Shown here: in pieces, positions 25,101 through 34,298 of the stretch
Layout: each line of letters begins with the position of its first letter
Position numbering within the stretch: position 1 is the first letter of the stretch
Assembly: GCA_025642075.2 (NCBI GenBank)
Contig: JAODUO010000064.1
Span: 179,501-243,500, forward strand
Reading direction: 5' to 3'
DNA: 64,000 bases
From: Ridgeia piscesae
Taxonomy: Eukaryota; Annelida; Polychaeta; Sabellida; Siboglinidae
Made by a program: the position numbers and the translations under genes
The notes under the pieces: generated by a model
Seen by the model: only the letters and a program-made list of their open reading frames with translations
Database searches by the model: none
What the model was told of the DNA's origin: nothing

Positions 25101-28100
25101 AATGCGTGAGACGTCAATGGATGGATGAAGATGCTAGGAAGCTAAGGAGGATAGGCAGCATTAAAGAGATATACTGATAGGTTTTTAGACGTCGGAGAAC
25201 GAAACCATATTACCTTCTGATTTAACATTGGCTGGAAGCGAATTCCACACAGTTGGTGCGGTAACCGAGACAGCTCGGGTCCCAGCTTTCGTTTTCACAC
25301 AAGGAATGTAAAGAGGGTTACTACTGGTTGAGCGTAGCTGTCTGGAATTTTTTGCTGGAGTTAACATGAAATTTAGATATGCTGGTTGTGTAGATGAGAA
25401 TGTTTGATAGGCTACTGTACAAATCTTGAAAATAATGCGATAGTGCACAGGGAGCCTATACTGTAAAGATAGTTATGCCATGTAGAACTATGTCATTGGA
25501 GATGAATAAGCAGTTTTCGTTGGTTTTTATGTGTCAACATTTTCAAAATTATGAAAATGTAACCAGGCAGCAGTTCTGTAAGCCATGGATTAGCAGTTTG
25601 TTCCTTTGTGCACGTGGGTGTGCAACCAATTTCTGGGACACAATGAAACACTAACGCAGTTTTCAAATGTTTTTGTATGGGTGACTGCCTTTTTCCAGGC
25701 ATTGGGGGCGAGGCAGTCATTGGTGTCAAGCTATCAGAAAACTCACTCTAAATATGGGTCTGATTTGAACTCTGTCTCGGCCCATTTCTTGACCATCTCT
25801 TTGAGTTTCTTTGCAACTTTTGGATGTCCCTGAAACCAAGTGGGAGATCCACCAGTTAGTAATACCAATCAATGTCACTAGTTTCTTGTAAAGAATTTTA
25901 GACTTAAACCAATTGGAAATCATTTCTTTAAAAAAGTATAATTTATTCTGGAAACGTCAATGCTGACATTTTCTGAAACTTAAAAAAATGATATTTTTTT
26001 ATTAGATGGTATTACACATAACACAGTATAATATGTATACCAGTACATAACACAGAACAATAGTTACAATGCAATCCTTGAAATGTATATCTTATTCATA
26101 AATCTAAACACACTTTTTTCTATAACAAAATACAGTGACAACACCGAGTAGTTCCAACGGAGCTTTGTTAAATTTACTTCGAGTACAAGTTGGTACTAAA
26201 ACAGGTTGTTATCTATCTATCCACCAGCTGGTTACGCCTTTGCTAGTCCTACCTTGGAATTGATCAAGGTACGACAGTTTGAGATGAAGTCACGTGTAGC
26301 CACTTCGCGCAGGAAGTCACGGCCTGAGTTCTTTACACAGGCATCAAGCAACTACAACAGAGGACGAGTCTGCAGACTCTCACACCATCATCACACAGCC
26401 TATCTCCTTGGCAAAGGCATTCTATTACAAAACAGTGTAGGTTTCACACAAGAAATAATTAGTAAAATTACACTGAAAACAAACACCAATGTTAAGAATA
26501 TATGTTCAGAAAGCTACGTCACATTTAGACTAACAATGAACGTAACATTGACAAAACACTTACAGTGAGTGCCTGCATTGCCACTAGTGGTATCTTGTGA
26601 TTCATTCGCTTCACGATTGACTTTAGACAGTCTTTTGGTCTGAAATATAGCACAATAGTCATTTAGTCTACATGCTATAACGGCCCACAGGCCCAGTTCA
26701 AGTTCAACATCACATCAGACCATGAGAACTTCTGTTAAGAGCCGTCACCCTATAATAATGGGCCTATATTCATTGGTACTCCAAGTACCCAGACAGTGAG
26801 AAGGGATATTTTTCATTAACACCTGCAATATTACCAACTGCTCTATTTAAGCATTATAATGTCCAGGTACCACAGTTATCGGATGGGATGGGACGAATAT
26901 TCGATTCATATTAGAATTTAAAAAATTTGAACGTTTTCTCACTATTCGATAATTCACAGCTCTTTAAATGAAAACTGCTCAAACATTTTCCTTCATGTCA
27001 TCCACCACAAAATCAGTCCCGGGCGATCTTTTATTTTCTGACTTCCTGAACTACTCCTCACATATCTTAAATGCATACATAAACATACACTAGATAACAA
27101 AATAAAATCTCTACCATTAATAAAACAAATAAAACAAACTTGCGTAAAACTCGCTGGCAAAGTTGTGCCAAATGCCATCTATTACCGTAGCTTAGTTAAC
27201 AAAATGGTCAAATTTTTTTTCTTTGGTAAACACTTTAATAAGCCCAAGTTCGTGTAGCCTACAGTTGATCTGTCAAATTTTGCGAGTTTGGTTTTAATTT
27301 TATTCTTCTGGAATGTAAATGATTTTATTTTGTACCTAGGTGTGTATATGTACATAAATATGTAATGTTTAGCCACTGTGAGTCACTAGCTTAGGTCGGG
27401 AAACAAAAAGTTGACGCATTCCCGGGAGTCCACTTCCCCCGGCATGACGCCCGTCACGGCAAAAAAATAATAACACCATTCACTTTATAATTGAATATTT
27501 AAACCCACGTATTTGTTTTAGATTTTTTCGAAAAATTTGGGAAAAAACATATTAAAAGAAATCCAGATTCGTATCCTAGTTATCCGTGTCAGTGCCACTT
27601 TTTTAATTTGTTCGTGGTGATTTCGCAAAGGAATTAACCAATCACTTAGTGCTTTTTTGTGAAATGGTTGTTAGTCATTAACGACATTGCTTGACCACTC
27701 TAGCAGCAAATGAAACCATTACGACGTCCTTGTGAGAAGCGCCCTACAGCTGCGTAAATGAGCTTTTGGCCATGCGGAGCCTATGCAGTGTACGCATGAA
27801 TAGTGTGATGGTAGGCATCTTTGAGCGACGTGCTAGGAATTCACAGTACTGGAAATATTTGTTTCTGGGGGATACAGAACAAGTTATATTCCAGTGATGA
27901 CACCCGTCATATAAACTGCCAGGACGGGGCCTTATCACACTGTGACGGGTTGTAACCCGTCCTCGAAAAATGTCCCCCGTCCATATTTGAAATTGCCCGT
28001 TCAAATGACGGGTGGACGGGTCTCTAGATAAAGCTATGGTCCCGGGCGATCTTTTATTTTCTGACTTCCTGAACTACTCCTCACATATCTTAAATGCATA

Positions 28101-30712
28101 CATAAACATACACTAGATAACAAAATAAAATCTCTATCATTACTAAAACGAATAAAACAAACTTGCGTAAAACTCACTGGTAATGTTGTGCCATTGCCGT
28201 CGGTAGCGTCTACGCGTAGCTTAGTGTAACATAGGTAATGTGTCAAAGGTTTTTTTGTTAGTGCTGTTGGGTAAAGGTTTCGGGTAAGTTTAAGATCAGT
28301 TGAAGTTTGCTCCTAGAGGCTTATTTTGGGTTACGGTTATTTAGGGTTAGCATAAAACTGGAATTTGTGAAGACCATTTATTTAGCGATGTCTGCGATAA
28401 ATTACCAATCTTACAGTAAGCGCCAAGCTCCGTGTAGCCACTACAGAGTACAGATCATGTCAAGTTTTACGCGAGTTTGTGTTCTTAATTTTATTCTTCA
28501 TAGGAATGTAAATGATTTTATTTTGTAACCTAGTGTGTGTATATGTACATAAGATATGTGAGGATAAGTTTGGCAGCTGTAAGAAGTCATTTTCATGGTT
28601 AGGTCAGAAAGTAAACAAAAAGATTGACGCATATGGCCACAATGCTGAGATTCTGTCACGGACTTGCCCATGGCATGACACCGCGTCACGGCAAGACATC
28701 TTAACACCATTCAGTATTCTAATTGAATTTGAAGCCACTGAATATTTGTTTTAGATTTGTATTCGAAAGTTGGAAAAAATTTGATTCAAATGAAATTCCA
28801 GATTCGTCCCATCCCTATTCTGTTATCCGTGTGGCAGTGCCACTATTTAATTGTGTTCTGTGGCTGGTTTCGCAAAGTGATTTTTTTATTATGCAGTTAC
28901 TTAGTGTCTTGTGTTTGTGAAACATCTATGGTTGTGTATGTACATCTAAACACATCATTTGCTATGTCAGTCATTTTCTTAGTGTTAAGAACGTTCCTAG
29001 TCACTTCATGAGACCAGCCCCTGGTGCGTTGTAGTCTAGGCATGACGGGAGCAATTATTGTAATTTGTGTGAGCGATAAATCGCTTCCTAGACGGGTGAT
29101 TTGCATGAGTGATAGAGAAAGCAATTGCTTGCCTTAAAAGTGAAGCACTAATATAGACACTTCTTAAGTATTTATTGGTTGTGGTTCGTGATAGATTTCA
29201 ACTATAGTGAGTGTGCACCATAAAAATAGATCTGTACCGGCTTAAATGTAACAATGTCTTTTCACAAAATTGTTAAATCACCAGAAATGATCGTGTCAGT
29301 ATTACTGCATAACTGTCCAACAAGTTGATTGAATGTTTTGAGAATACTGACCCTGTTGGATGGGACTGGACACGGTCACATATTTCCAAGATCAAGGCCC
29401 AATCTTCTGTAGTATTTAGTTCATCTGTCACCTTTTCTGTAAATAAAAACATGCATATCCTTAGTATTTGCATGAATTCTGGAAAACCACCTTTGTGTTT
29501 GTGGCTTTATGAAAGAAATAACAAGACTAAAAATGCATTCATTCTTCAGATTGTTTTGAACTACGCATTACGGATGTTATATGAATTTCCAAAGAGCAGA
29601 TGTTTAATCATTCATTATATAGGAATCATAAACTTCTGTTACATACAGTAAACTATGTGACACAAGTGGCTTGTCTCGTCTAGGTGGCTAGGCACTGAGA
29701 GACAACCAGGTCTGGACTGACAGTTGTGTGCCTGTCAACCCTCTCCTGACACTAACCTTGGTCTACAAGGGACTTACAATATGCCACATCATTTGGGTTA
29801 AATTGGGGTCTTGCCTTATTTCTCAGGAATAACAGCAGGTATCCAATAACATGATATAGAAGGTTACTTCAACATATTTCACAAAATCTCTGGACTGAGT
29901 GGGTCTAAGCTCAACAGTTTGCTGACAATTATGCATAATGCAGTTGGACCACATAATTCTAACATGTAAGTTTATAAGTTTAAGTTTTAATCTGTAATTG
30001 AGGATGTTGTTGTGTTTTGTTGGTAAACATTTACACTCAAGTATATTTACCCAGTACCCACATTTGCATGTACTTGACCTCAACATGGCATCAGCCAACA
30101 TTTCATAAACCCATAAATAAAAATTATATCATGAATGATGAATGCCTTGTTAAACCTGTAGCCGGAGACTAGGATTCACTCATTACATAAAATACAAACA
30201 TAATAATGTTCATTGTGAAATGCAGGCACACCGTTATAGTAACAGTCTGCATTGTCAAGTGTGTTAATCATGGGCATGACTCAACGTCAGGTGTAATAAG
30301 TTAAATAAACAACTCAGTCACTGCCTCTGCTCAGGTCTGTTGACGCTTCCTGTTCCTGCACCAACAATATTATAAACTGTGCTGGTATATTATTATTATT
30401 TTACATGACTTTTAATGTCTTCTTCATATATATGAAGCAGCTATGGTAAACGAGGTCATCGTTTAGATGATTACATATGACGCATGTCACACATAACTGG
30501 ATCATATGATGACAAACAATGACAGGTCAGATCGTCTGGACTGAAGTGTTAATTTCAGAGTCCACCTTCTGAAAGCTCATTTGACCACCATAAGGCGTTC
30601 TTAACACTATTTGGTGTTAAACTACGTTCAGGAATAGTATACCAATATTTTTGTAACACTACATACCAACATCGGCGTCGAATGGAGACGAAGTGTTGAA
30701 AAACGGAGCCAT
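13424..30712 (-). CDS. STAM: signal transducing adaptor molecule (STAM), complete, 16 exons
   Basis: ESCRT-0 subunit that, with HRS, captures ubiquitinated cargo on early endosomes. The 16 exons sum to 1806 nt (601 residues plus TAG), with matching phases at every junction. Domains: VHS about 1-148 ([43 protein letters not shown]); UIM about 168-182 ([15 protein letters not shown], with the conserved Ala and Ser); SH3 about 217-270 ([29 protein letters not shown]); GAT-like coiled coil about 305-385 ([31 protein letters not shown]); and a low-complexity tail with PGQQM repeats. Human STAM is about 540 residues; the extra length is in the tail. It transcribes toward TUBGCP5. Introns carry SINEs, MITEs and a LINE end. 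Confidence 0.95.
13711..13945. mobile_element. hAT-like MITE with 8-bp target duplication
   Basis: Terminal inverted repeats CAGACGTGGGGTAAAATAC and (from the other end) CAGACATGGGGTCAAATAC. The inside is rich in AAATACATTTGTATTTG motifs. The flanks AAATAAGG (13703-13710) and AAACAAGG (13946-13953) match at 7 of 8 bases, as expected for a hAT-size duplication. No coding capacity. In STAM intron 15. Confidence 0.8.
14519..14886 (-). CDS. STAM: STAM exon 15 (Met/Pro/Gly/Gln-rich tail)
   Basis: Acceptor TTATTTCAG; opens [18 protein letters not shown], then at least ten PGQQM-like pentads, ending GAGPEPS. Donor AA|GTGAGT, phase 2. An unspliced read-through would hit TGA at once, so splicing to exon 16 is the better model. 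Confidence 0.85.
15199..15382 (-). CDS. STAM: STAM exon 14 (end of GAT-like domain)
   Basis: Acceptor GTGTGTTGCAG; reads [20 protein letters not shown], then NNLMHDLP, then a Pro/Met-rich linker ending PPQMAQ. Donor CAG|GTTCGC, phase 0. Confidence 0.92.
15556..15872 (+). mobile_element. tRNA-derived SINE (best copy)
   Basis: The head (15556-15622) resembles a tRNA, with an A-box-like GTGGCCCATGGCTAGAGC, a stem-loop around CTCTCAACTAAGAG and a B box GGGTTTGAATCC. The body holds CCAGTTCACTCAGCTGTATG. The tail is AAAGTGCTTTGAG ... TATATAAGAACTT followed by a T-run. Related copies or tails are at 16150-16360 (-), 17226-17315 (+), 23566-23822 (-), 57835-58085 (+) and 61320-61570 (+). In STAM intron 14. 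Confidence 0.85.
16150..16360 (-). mobile_element. SINE fragment, same family
   Basis: Reverse-orientation match to the 23566-23822 copy. Shared landmarks are TACTCCCTGGCAGATCT, ATTTCTCTG, AGACTATTCATA, TTAGTGAACTGGAGCA and GGTTCAACACGACAGCAC. The B-box end is degraded. Confidence 0.6.
16370..16830. other. unassigned intronic sequence with two overlapping short ORFs
   Basis: Less AT-rich than the surrounding intron. It contains two overlapping plus-strand ORFs of 93 and 98 codons with no recognisable domain. Probably an old transposon piece; family not identified. Confidence 0.3.
16867..16945. repeat. (AT)n/(ATGT) microsatellite
   Basis: Alternating AT with interspersed GT steps, in the STAM intron just downstream (in transcript order) of exon 13. 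Confidence 0.9.
17017..17071 (-). CDS. STAM: STAM exon 13 (coiled coil)
   Basis: Acceptor GTGTTTGCAG; reads [18 protein letters not shown]. The MGPLID core is diagnostic of STAM. Donor AG|GTACGC, phase 2. Confidence 0.93.
17226..17315 (+). mobile_element. SINE 3' tail
   Basis: TAAGTGTAAAGTGCTTTGAG through CTATATAAGAACTTACC, matching the tail of the 15556-15872 SINE; the head is missing. Confidence 0.65.
17856..17946 (-). CDS. STAM: STAM exon 12 (coiled coil)
   Basis: Acceptor GGTTGTAG; reads [20 protein letters not shown], then [10 protein letters not shown]. Donor G|GTACCC, phase 1. Start of the HRS-binding coiled-coil/GAT region. Confidence 0.92.
18368..18412. repeat. (TA)n microsatellite
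   Basis: Alternating TA run interrupted by AAGC, in the STAM intron between exons 11 and 12. Confidence 0.85.
19144..19220 (-). CDS. STAM: STAM exon 11
   Basis: Acceptor TGTTGTCAG; reads [20 protein letters not shown], then VAEIDE. The KxVQF motif after SH3 is typical of STAM. Donor GAG|GTGAGC, phase 0. Confidence 0.93.
19711..19817 (-). CDS. STAM: STAM exon 10 (SH3, second half)
   Basis: Acceptor TTTATTACAG; reads [20 protein letters not shown], then FVTADL. WWKG and FPANFV are the SH3 ligand-groove motifs. Donor G|GTCAGT, phase 1. Confidence 0.95.
20582..20667 (-). CDS. STAM: STAM exon 9 (SH3, first half)
   Basis: Acceptor GGTTTTAG; reads [20 protein letters not shown], then EIVVVIDD. 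Contains the SH3 ALYDF motif. Donor AG|GTTTGT, phase 2. Confidence 0.95.
20698..20731. repeat. (TA)n microsatellite
   Basis: Short imperfect TA repeat 31 bases from the acceptor side of STAM exon 9. Confidence 0.75.
22000..22145. repeat. MITE-like GC-richer block plus (AT)n microsatellite
   Basis: CCTGTCCCTCTGACGAGGGG and GGACAGGTGTCCCTACAAGA lie just left of a 40-base AT run (22102-22142). Short complementary GGGGACA/TGTCCC motifs suggest a decayed inverted-repeat element. In the STAM intron between exons 8 and 9. Confidence 0.4.
22327..22451 (-). CDS. STAM: STAM exon 8 (UIM core and linker)
   Basis: Acceptor GTTCCCGCAG; reads [12 protein letters not shown], then a Ser-rich linker ending SFHEPRK. 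Donor AAG|GTAGGA, phase 0. The UIM core Ala-x-x-x-Ser is intact across the intron. Confidence 0.93.
23451..23520 (-). CDS. STAM: STAM exon 7 (UIM start)
   Basis: Acceptor TGTGTTTCAG; reads [20 protein letters not shown], then IAK. Donor G|GTCTGT, phase 1. The acidic EEDD opens the ubiquitin-interacting motif. Confidence 0.9.
23566..23822 (-). mobile_element. tRNA-derived SINE, reverse orientation
   Basis: Reverse complement reads GTGGTTAGAGCTCTAGACTC (tRNA-like head), CTGGGTTCACATCCTGTGCT (B box), CACCAGTTCACTCAGCTGTA, then GGTCTGCCAGAGAGTAAAGT and a TATATAAGAACTAA tail. Same family as 15556-15872. Inserted in a STAM intron in the STAM sense. Confidence 0.8.
24344..24407 (-). CDS. STAM: STAM exon 6 (end of VHS)
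   Basis: Acceptor TTTGTGCAG; the split codon gives D, then [20 protein letters not shown]. Donor TCT|GTGAGT, phase 0. Confidence 0.9.
25140..25448 (-). mobile_element. LINE 3' end (RT C-terminal remnant)
   Basis: The minus strand reads [20 protein letters not shown] ... [18 protein letters not shown] ... [11 protein letters not shown]. This is the R-I-x-x-K-I ... P-x-Y-L-x-x-L ... A-P-x-x-W-N-S-L-P block found at the end of many CR1/L2/Rex1-type LINE ORFs. 5'-truncated, within STAM intron 5. Confidence 0.75.
25747..25829 (-). CDS. STAM: STAM exon 5 (VHS)
   Basis: Acceptor TTGGTTTCAG; reads [20 protein letters not shown], then FKSDPYL. Donor GA|GTGAGT, phase 2. Confidence 0.92.
26253..26351 (-). 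CDS. STAM: STAM exon 4 (VHS)
   Basis: Acceptor GTTGTAG; reads [20 protein letters not shown], then [13 protein letters not shown]. Exactly 33 codons, phase 0-0. Donor AAG|GTAGGA. Confidence 0.93.
26564..26639 (-). CDS. STAM: STAM exon 3 (VHS)
   Basis: Acceptor CTATATTTCAG; reads [15 protein letters not shown], then VAMQALT. Donor ACT|GTAAGT, phase 0. It carries the most conserved VHS helix. Confidence 0.93.
26875..27690. mobile_element. long inverted-repeat (foldback) element, copy 1
   Basis: The left arm, about 26880-27185 (CCCGGGCGATCTTTTATTTT at 27018, AACTTGCGTAAAACTCGCTG), is the diverged reverse complement of the right arm, about 27275-27600 (GCGAGTTTGGTTTTAATTTT, ATGATTTTATTTTGTACC, CATTCCCGGG, ATCCAGATTCGTATCC). 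It is repeated as a direct copy at 28030-28940. In STAM intron 2. No coding sequence seen. Confidence 0.6.
27897..28021. repeat. CCCGTC/GACGGG motif cluster
   Basis: Between the two inverted-repeat copies, the motif GACGGG or CCCGTC occurs about eight times in 125 bases in both orientations, able to form several short hairpins. Probably a MITE end; not assigned. Confidence 0.4.
28030..28940. mobile_element. long inverted-repeat element, copy 2
   Basis: 28041-28170 repeats 27018-27147 almost base for base. Its right arm 28445-28680 (ATGATTTTATTTTGTAACCT, GTCATTTTCATGGTTAGGTC) and the following GATTCGTCCCATCCCTATTC block parallel copy 1 but diverge in the middle. The two copies lie head to tail in STAM intron 2. 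A related arm also occurs at 21440-21610. Confidence 0.6.
29352..29436 (-). CDS. STAM: STAM exon 2 (VHS)
   Basis: Acceptor TTTTATTTACAG; reads [20 protein letters not shown], then DRVQSHPT. Donor GG|GTCAGT, phase 2. This is the start of the VHS helical repeat. Confidence 0.92.
30667..30712 (-). CDS. STAM: STAM exon 1 (start)
   Basis: ATG at 30712-30710 in context TTAAAATGG (A at -3, G at +4). Reads [15 protein letters not shown], matching the conserved STAM N-terminus (F-x-x-x-S/N-P-F-D-x-D-V). Donor G|GTATGT, phase 1. Confidence 0.9.
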
Positions 30713-30788
30713 TTTAACGACCAGATAGACCAAACGTCCCCGTCGATGGCTAATGCTTATTTATACTTGACAAAGCGACGACGCATGT

Positions 30789-30809
30789 CCGGAAGTAGAA
30801 CTTACGTCA
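30789..30809. promoter_or_regulatory. STAM promoter motifs: ETS and CRE-like
   Basis: CCGGAAGT (30789-30796, ETS/GABPA consensus) and TTACGTCA (30802-30809, CREB/ATF-like) lie 77-97 bases upstream of the STAM ATG. No TATA box is evident at a fixed distance. This arrangement is common in housekeeping promoters. Confidence 0.5.
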
Positions 30810-31126
30810 GAATGCCTTTGCCCCATCCGGGCATTTCAAGTATATGCGTCTGTTTTCTAGTTTTATTTTATACTTTTTTGGCAATTTGCATTCAGAGCTG
30901 CTGTCTTTTTAATGATTACCCTATTACAATGGCTGACTATTTCAATCTCTGCTTGTGGCTGGACGTGACATAATTAGCATGCGGTAGCATTAGCGCTTTT
31001 ACAAATGTTTTAGTAATCAACAGTACCTCCGTCTGGCGACCTGCTTGAGTACTCATGCTAGAATGCTTCCATCTGGTGACCATTACTAAAGTCAATCCTC
31101 TGAAAAGTTATACGCAAAGGCCAATC

Positions 31127-31229
31127 CAGTGTGGGCTTGGGTATATACGTAATTATATAAGTGCTCTCCTATAATCTTATTTTAATTAAGACAAAATCTA
31201 CCGACGCAAAATGACCCAAGCCCACACTG
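31127..31229. repeat. 16-bp perfect inverted repeat (MITE-like)
   Basis: CAGTGTGGGCTTGGGT (31127-31142) and its exact complement ACCCAAGCCCACACTG (31214-31229) flank 71 bases. About 415 bases upstream of the STAM start. Confidence 0.7.
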
Positions 31230-32173
31230 CACATGTACATAGAAACACAGCACCAATACGAAACAGCAGTGCACAACACGTACAGTAGCGACCGTAGTGC
31301 TGTCGCGAGCGGGGGCATATGGCTCCCATATATGTAGATGGCATGTATGGTGGAAATAAGGACATAAAATCAGGCAGAAGAATGTGTGTATAATTAAGGA
31401 AGGATGACCAGAAACGTTCCGAGAGTCGGACGAACGATGACCGGAAACAGTGCATTCTCATTGATTGTCAACGCATATACAGTGAAGGGAATTTTTAACT
31501 TATTGGTCTTTTATTGAATGCCTGTACGGGTGCTGTTGTCAATTAAACTTCTCTCCCACGCTGTGGGGCCTGGATCTTCTGAGTTGTGTCTATGTGGACT
31601 GCATTACGCTGGAGAGCTGAACATGCATAGGTTCGAAGGCGTAGTGTTGTCTAATAGATAAGGCAGATCGATTACAATTAATTATTAAGGTGTCAGATGA
31701 TCGGCTCATGACAGCTAGGTTCGGCCTACATTCGCTGTAGCCATAGCGTATGCATTGCAACTGTCATATAGGATAATGCATGTTATTATAGTTTGCTATT
31801 TACGTTGTTGTGAAATGTGTGACAACTTTGAGGAAACGAGGGATATTCCATATACACCTAGGCTAGGCTTCCTATTATAACACTCAATTCCAATGACAAG
31901 TTGAGCCAACATTCGGCCAGTGTTTACACTCTATGACTAAACTATCAAGTGTGGCTTCCACCATATTTTCAAGAGTAAATCTCTAGGGAATTTAGCCCAC
32001 ACCCTACCCAGTTTAATCCCATAGGGTGATTAATCATTGTGGCATAAGTAGCCACTTAGCAGTGTACGTCTGATACTGACAAGCTAACTTCATTCATAGA
32101 ATACATTACATGTTTCTAAATGCTTAATATGGCACATTAACCTAATAGAGTAGATTAAGCATCATAAACAGAA
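31230..32173. other. spacer with no recognised feature
   Basis: Single-copy-looking sequence between the STAM 5' flank and the Gypsy element. The minus-strand ORF at 31198-31461 has no recognisable motif. Confidence 0.4.
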
Positions 32174-32178
32174 CACAC

Positions 32179-32355
32179 TGTTATGTCTTATAACAAAAAC
32201 TAATATAATACAGAGACAACTCACATTGTGCCAAAACCAGTTTAATCACTCGACAACCGACTTTCGTAACTGTGCCGTATAGTACAGCCTCTGTGATTGG
32301 TCAAGTCCCATCAAGTCCATTTAAAATACCGGCAAGTGCCGCACGGTACTTAACA
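32179..32355 (-). repeat. 3' LTR of Gypsy element
   Basis: Minus-strand reading starts TGTTAAGTACCGTGCGGCAC and ends AAGACATAACA. Same length as the other LTR, with six substitutions. Confidence 0.95.
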
Positions 32356-32370
32356 CTTCCCCCCTTTTTT
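32356..32370 (-). other. polypurine tract
   Basis: AAAAAAGGGGGGAAG on the minus strand, directly against the 3' LTR; primer site for plus-strand DNA synthesis. Confidence 0.9.
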
Positions 32371-32499
32371 CTTTGTGTCCGAGTGTCTCTAGTACACATA
32401 GTCCTTTAGCGTAACGGGAACTCGGGACACCCGGCCCGAACGAGTTGTCTTTACCCCGGAACCTACAACACGATCATCCGCTACTGGTGACACGTCTCG

Positions 32500-33711
32500 C
32501 CCGTGCTCTTCCGTCAGTTCAGCTCGGTGCTTGCGTTGACGAGTAGTCATAGTTCCTGTACTCTACACCCTCGGATCGTCGCATCTGCATCCACGTGGCG
32601 TCTCCACGTAGACCCGTCTACGAGAACCTTGTACAGTACTGGACCAATTCGCTCCAACACTTCTCCTTTTAGCCATTTCGGTCCTCTGTGATAGTGTCGA
32701 ATCATGACCTTCTCTCCATTCTGAAAAAAAACAGAGTTCCTTTCTCATTTTTCAGAAGTCTCCCATCAACTACTCGTTTGATGTTCGGCTTCAGAAGATC
32801 CAACCTCGACTTCAGATTTCTACCAAACAACAGTTGAGCTGGACTGTGTCCTGTTGTAGCATGTGGTGCTGTGCGATACGCAAACAGAAATCTGTCGAGC
32901 TTGTGTTGGATAGATCGATCCGATCTGTCAGCTTTGACAGCGTTCTTGAATCTTTGAACCATGCGTTCCGCAAAGCCGTTGGTGGATGGATGTTACGGAG
33001 CGCCAGTCACGTGTCGGATACCATTCATTTCTGTGAAATGTTTGAATTCTCGAGACACGAACTGAGGTCCATTGTCTGACACAACTTGCTCTGGCAGACC
33101 CATTCTTGCAAATAAGGATCGCAGAGTAGCTACAGTTTCTGCTGCAGTTGTGTTCCGCATCTCCAAAATGTCAGGCCATTTGGTGTGTGCGTCCACTACG
33201 ACCAAGAACATTTCCCCTTGAAATAGTCCTGCAAAATCGATATGCAGTCGTTGCCATGGGTACGCTGGGTATTCCCATCTGTGCAGCGGAGCTTGTTTCG
33301 GGTTGTTTGCGACACCTTGACATCCTTCACATCTCTTTGTCACGCCTTCGATGTCTTCATCCATTCGGGGCCACCAGACATACCCTCTTGCAAGTCCCTT
33401 CATTTTTACAGTCCCCATGTGTCCCTCATGCAGTGTCTCCATCACTCTGCCTCGCAGTTTTGTGGGAACAATCACTCTGTTACCCCACATCAGAATACCA
33501 TGATGCATTGTCAGTTCGTCCTTGCGATTGAGGTAAGGTGCGAAGTTCGGTTGCGATACGACACCTTCCCAACCTGACTCCACCAGTCGTACCACACGAG
33601 AAAGCAGGCGTCTCGGTGTGTTTCTCTTCTGAGCTCTCTTTCCGTCACTGGTAACGTGTCAACAACGGTCATGTGAAACATTTCGACCTCATCAGGCTCG
33701 TCTTCTGGCAC
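32500..33711 (-). pseudogene. Gypsy integrase region, broken
   Basis: Zinc-binding N-domain (HEGHMG ... CEGCQ), RNase H-fold core with first Asp in RLHIDFAG and second in VVSDNGPQF, then HPSTNGFAERMVQRF carrying the catalytic Glu. An in-frame TAA at 32995-32993 sits between the second Asp and the Glu. Frames shift near 33700 and 33595. The 32560-32715 end encodes a GPxxLKG ... GPVLY-like C-terminal domain in another frame. Function is lost. Confidence 0.9.
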
Positions 33712-34298
33712 TGACGAAGCGGTAAACGAGACAATCCATCACAGTTTGCATGCTGTTTGGAACCTCGATACTCAATTTGATACGCAAAGGCACCAAGGAA
33801 GAGACACCAGCGTTGCAGTCGTGCTGCTGTTGTGACTGGTACTGCCTTTCCAGGGTCCATGATATACTTCAGGGGTTTGTGATTTGTGATCAGTTTGAAC
33901 CGACGACCCTCCAAATACGGCTGAAACTTTCTGACACCCCAGTAGAGTCCGAGAGCTTCCTTCTCGATTTGAGCAAACTTCTTTTCCGTTTGTGTTAGTG
34001 AGCGCGATGCATACGCTACCGGTCGTTCACTTCCGTCCGGCATCCGATGTGATAAGACGGCGCCCAGGCCATACGACGAACTGTCGCATGCCACAACCAC
34101 GGGCAAGTTCGGGTTGAAGTGAGTAAGGACTCGATCCTGAAGCAGCATTTCTCTCACGGTTCTGAACGCACACTCCTGCTCTTTGCCCCAGATCCAGTGT
34201 TCGTCTTTCTGCAAAAGTCTATGCAGTGGTGCAAGATGTGTAGCCAGGTCTGGTAAGAAACGCGCATAGTACTGCACCATTCCCAAGGACGATCTCAA
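33669..34298 (-). pseudogene. Gypsy RNase H and connection
   Basis: Reads SSLGMVQYYARFLPDLATHL, then VVACDSSSYGLGAVLSH (RNase H D-x-S-x-x-G-x-G), KFAQIEKEALGLYWGVRKF (catalytic Glu) and THKPLKYI-like YITNHKPL. It is out of frame with RT by a shift near 34316. Confidence 0.93.
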
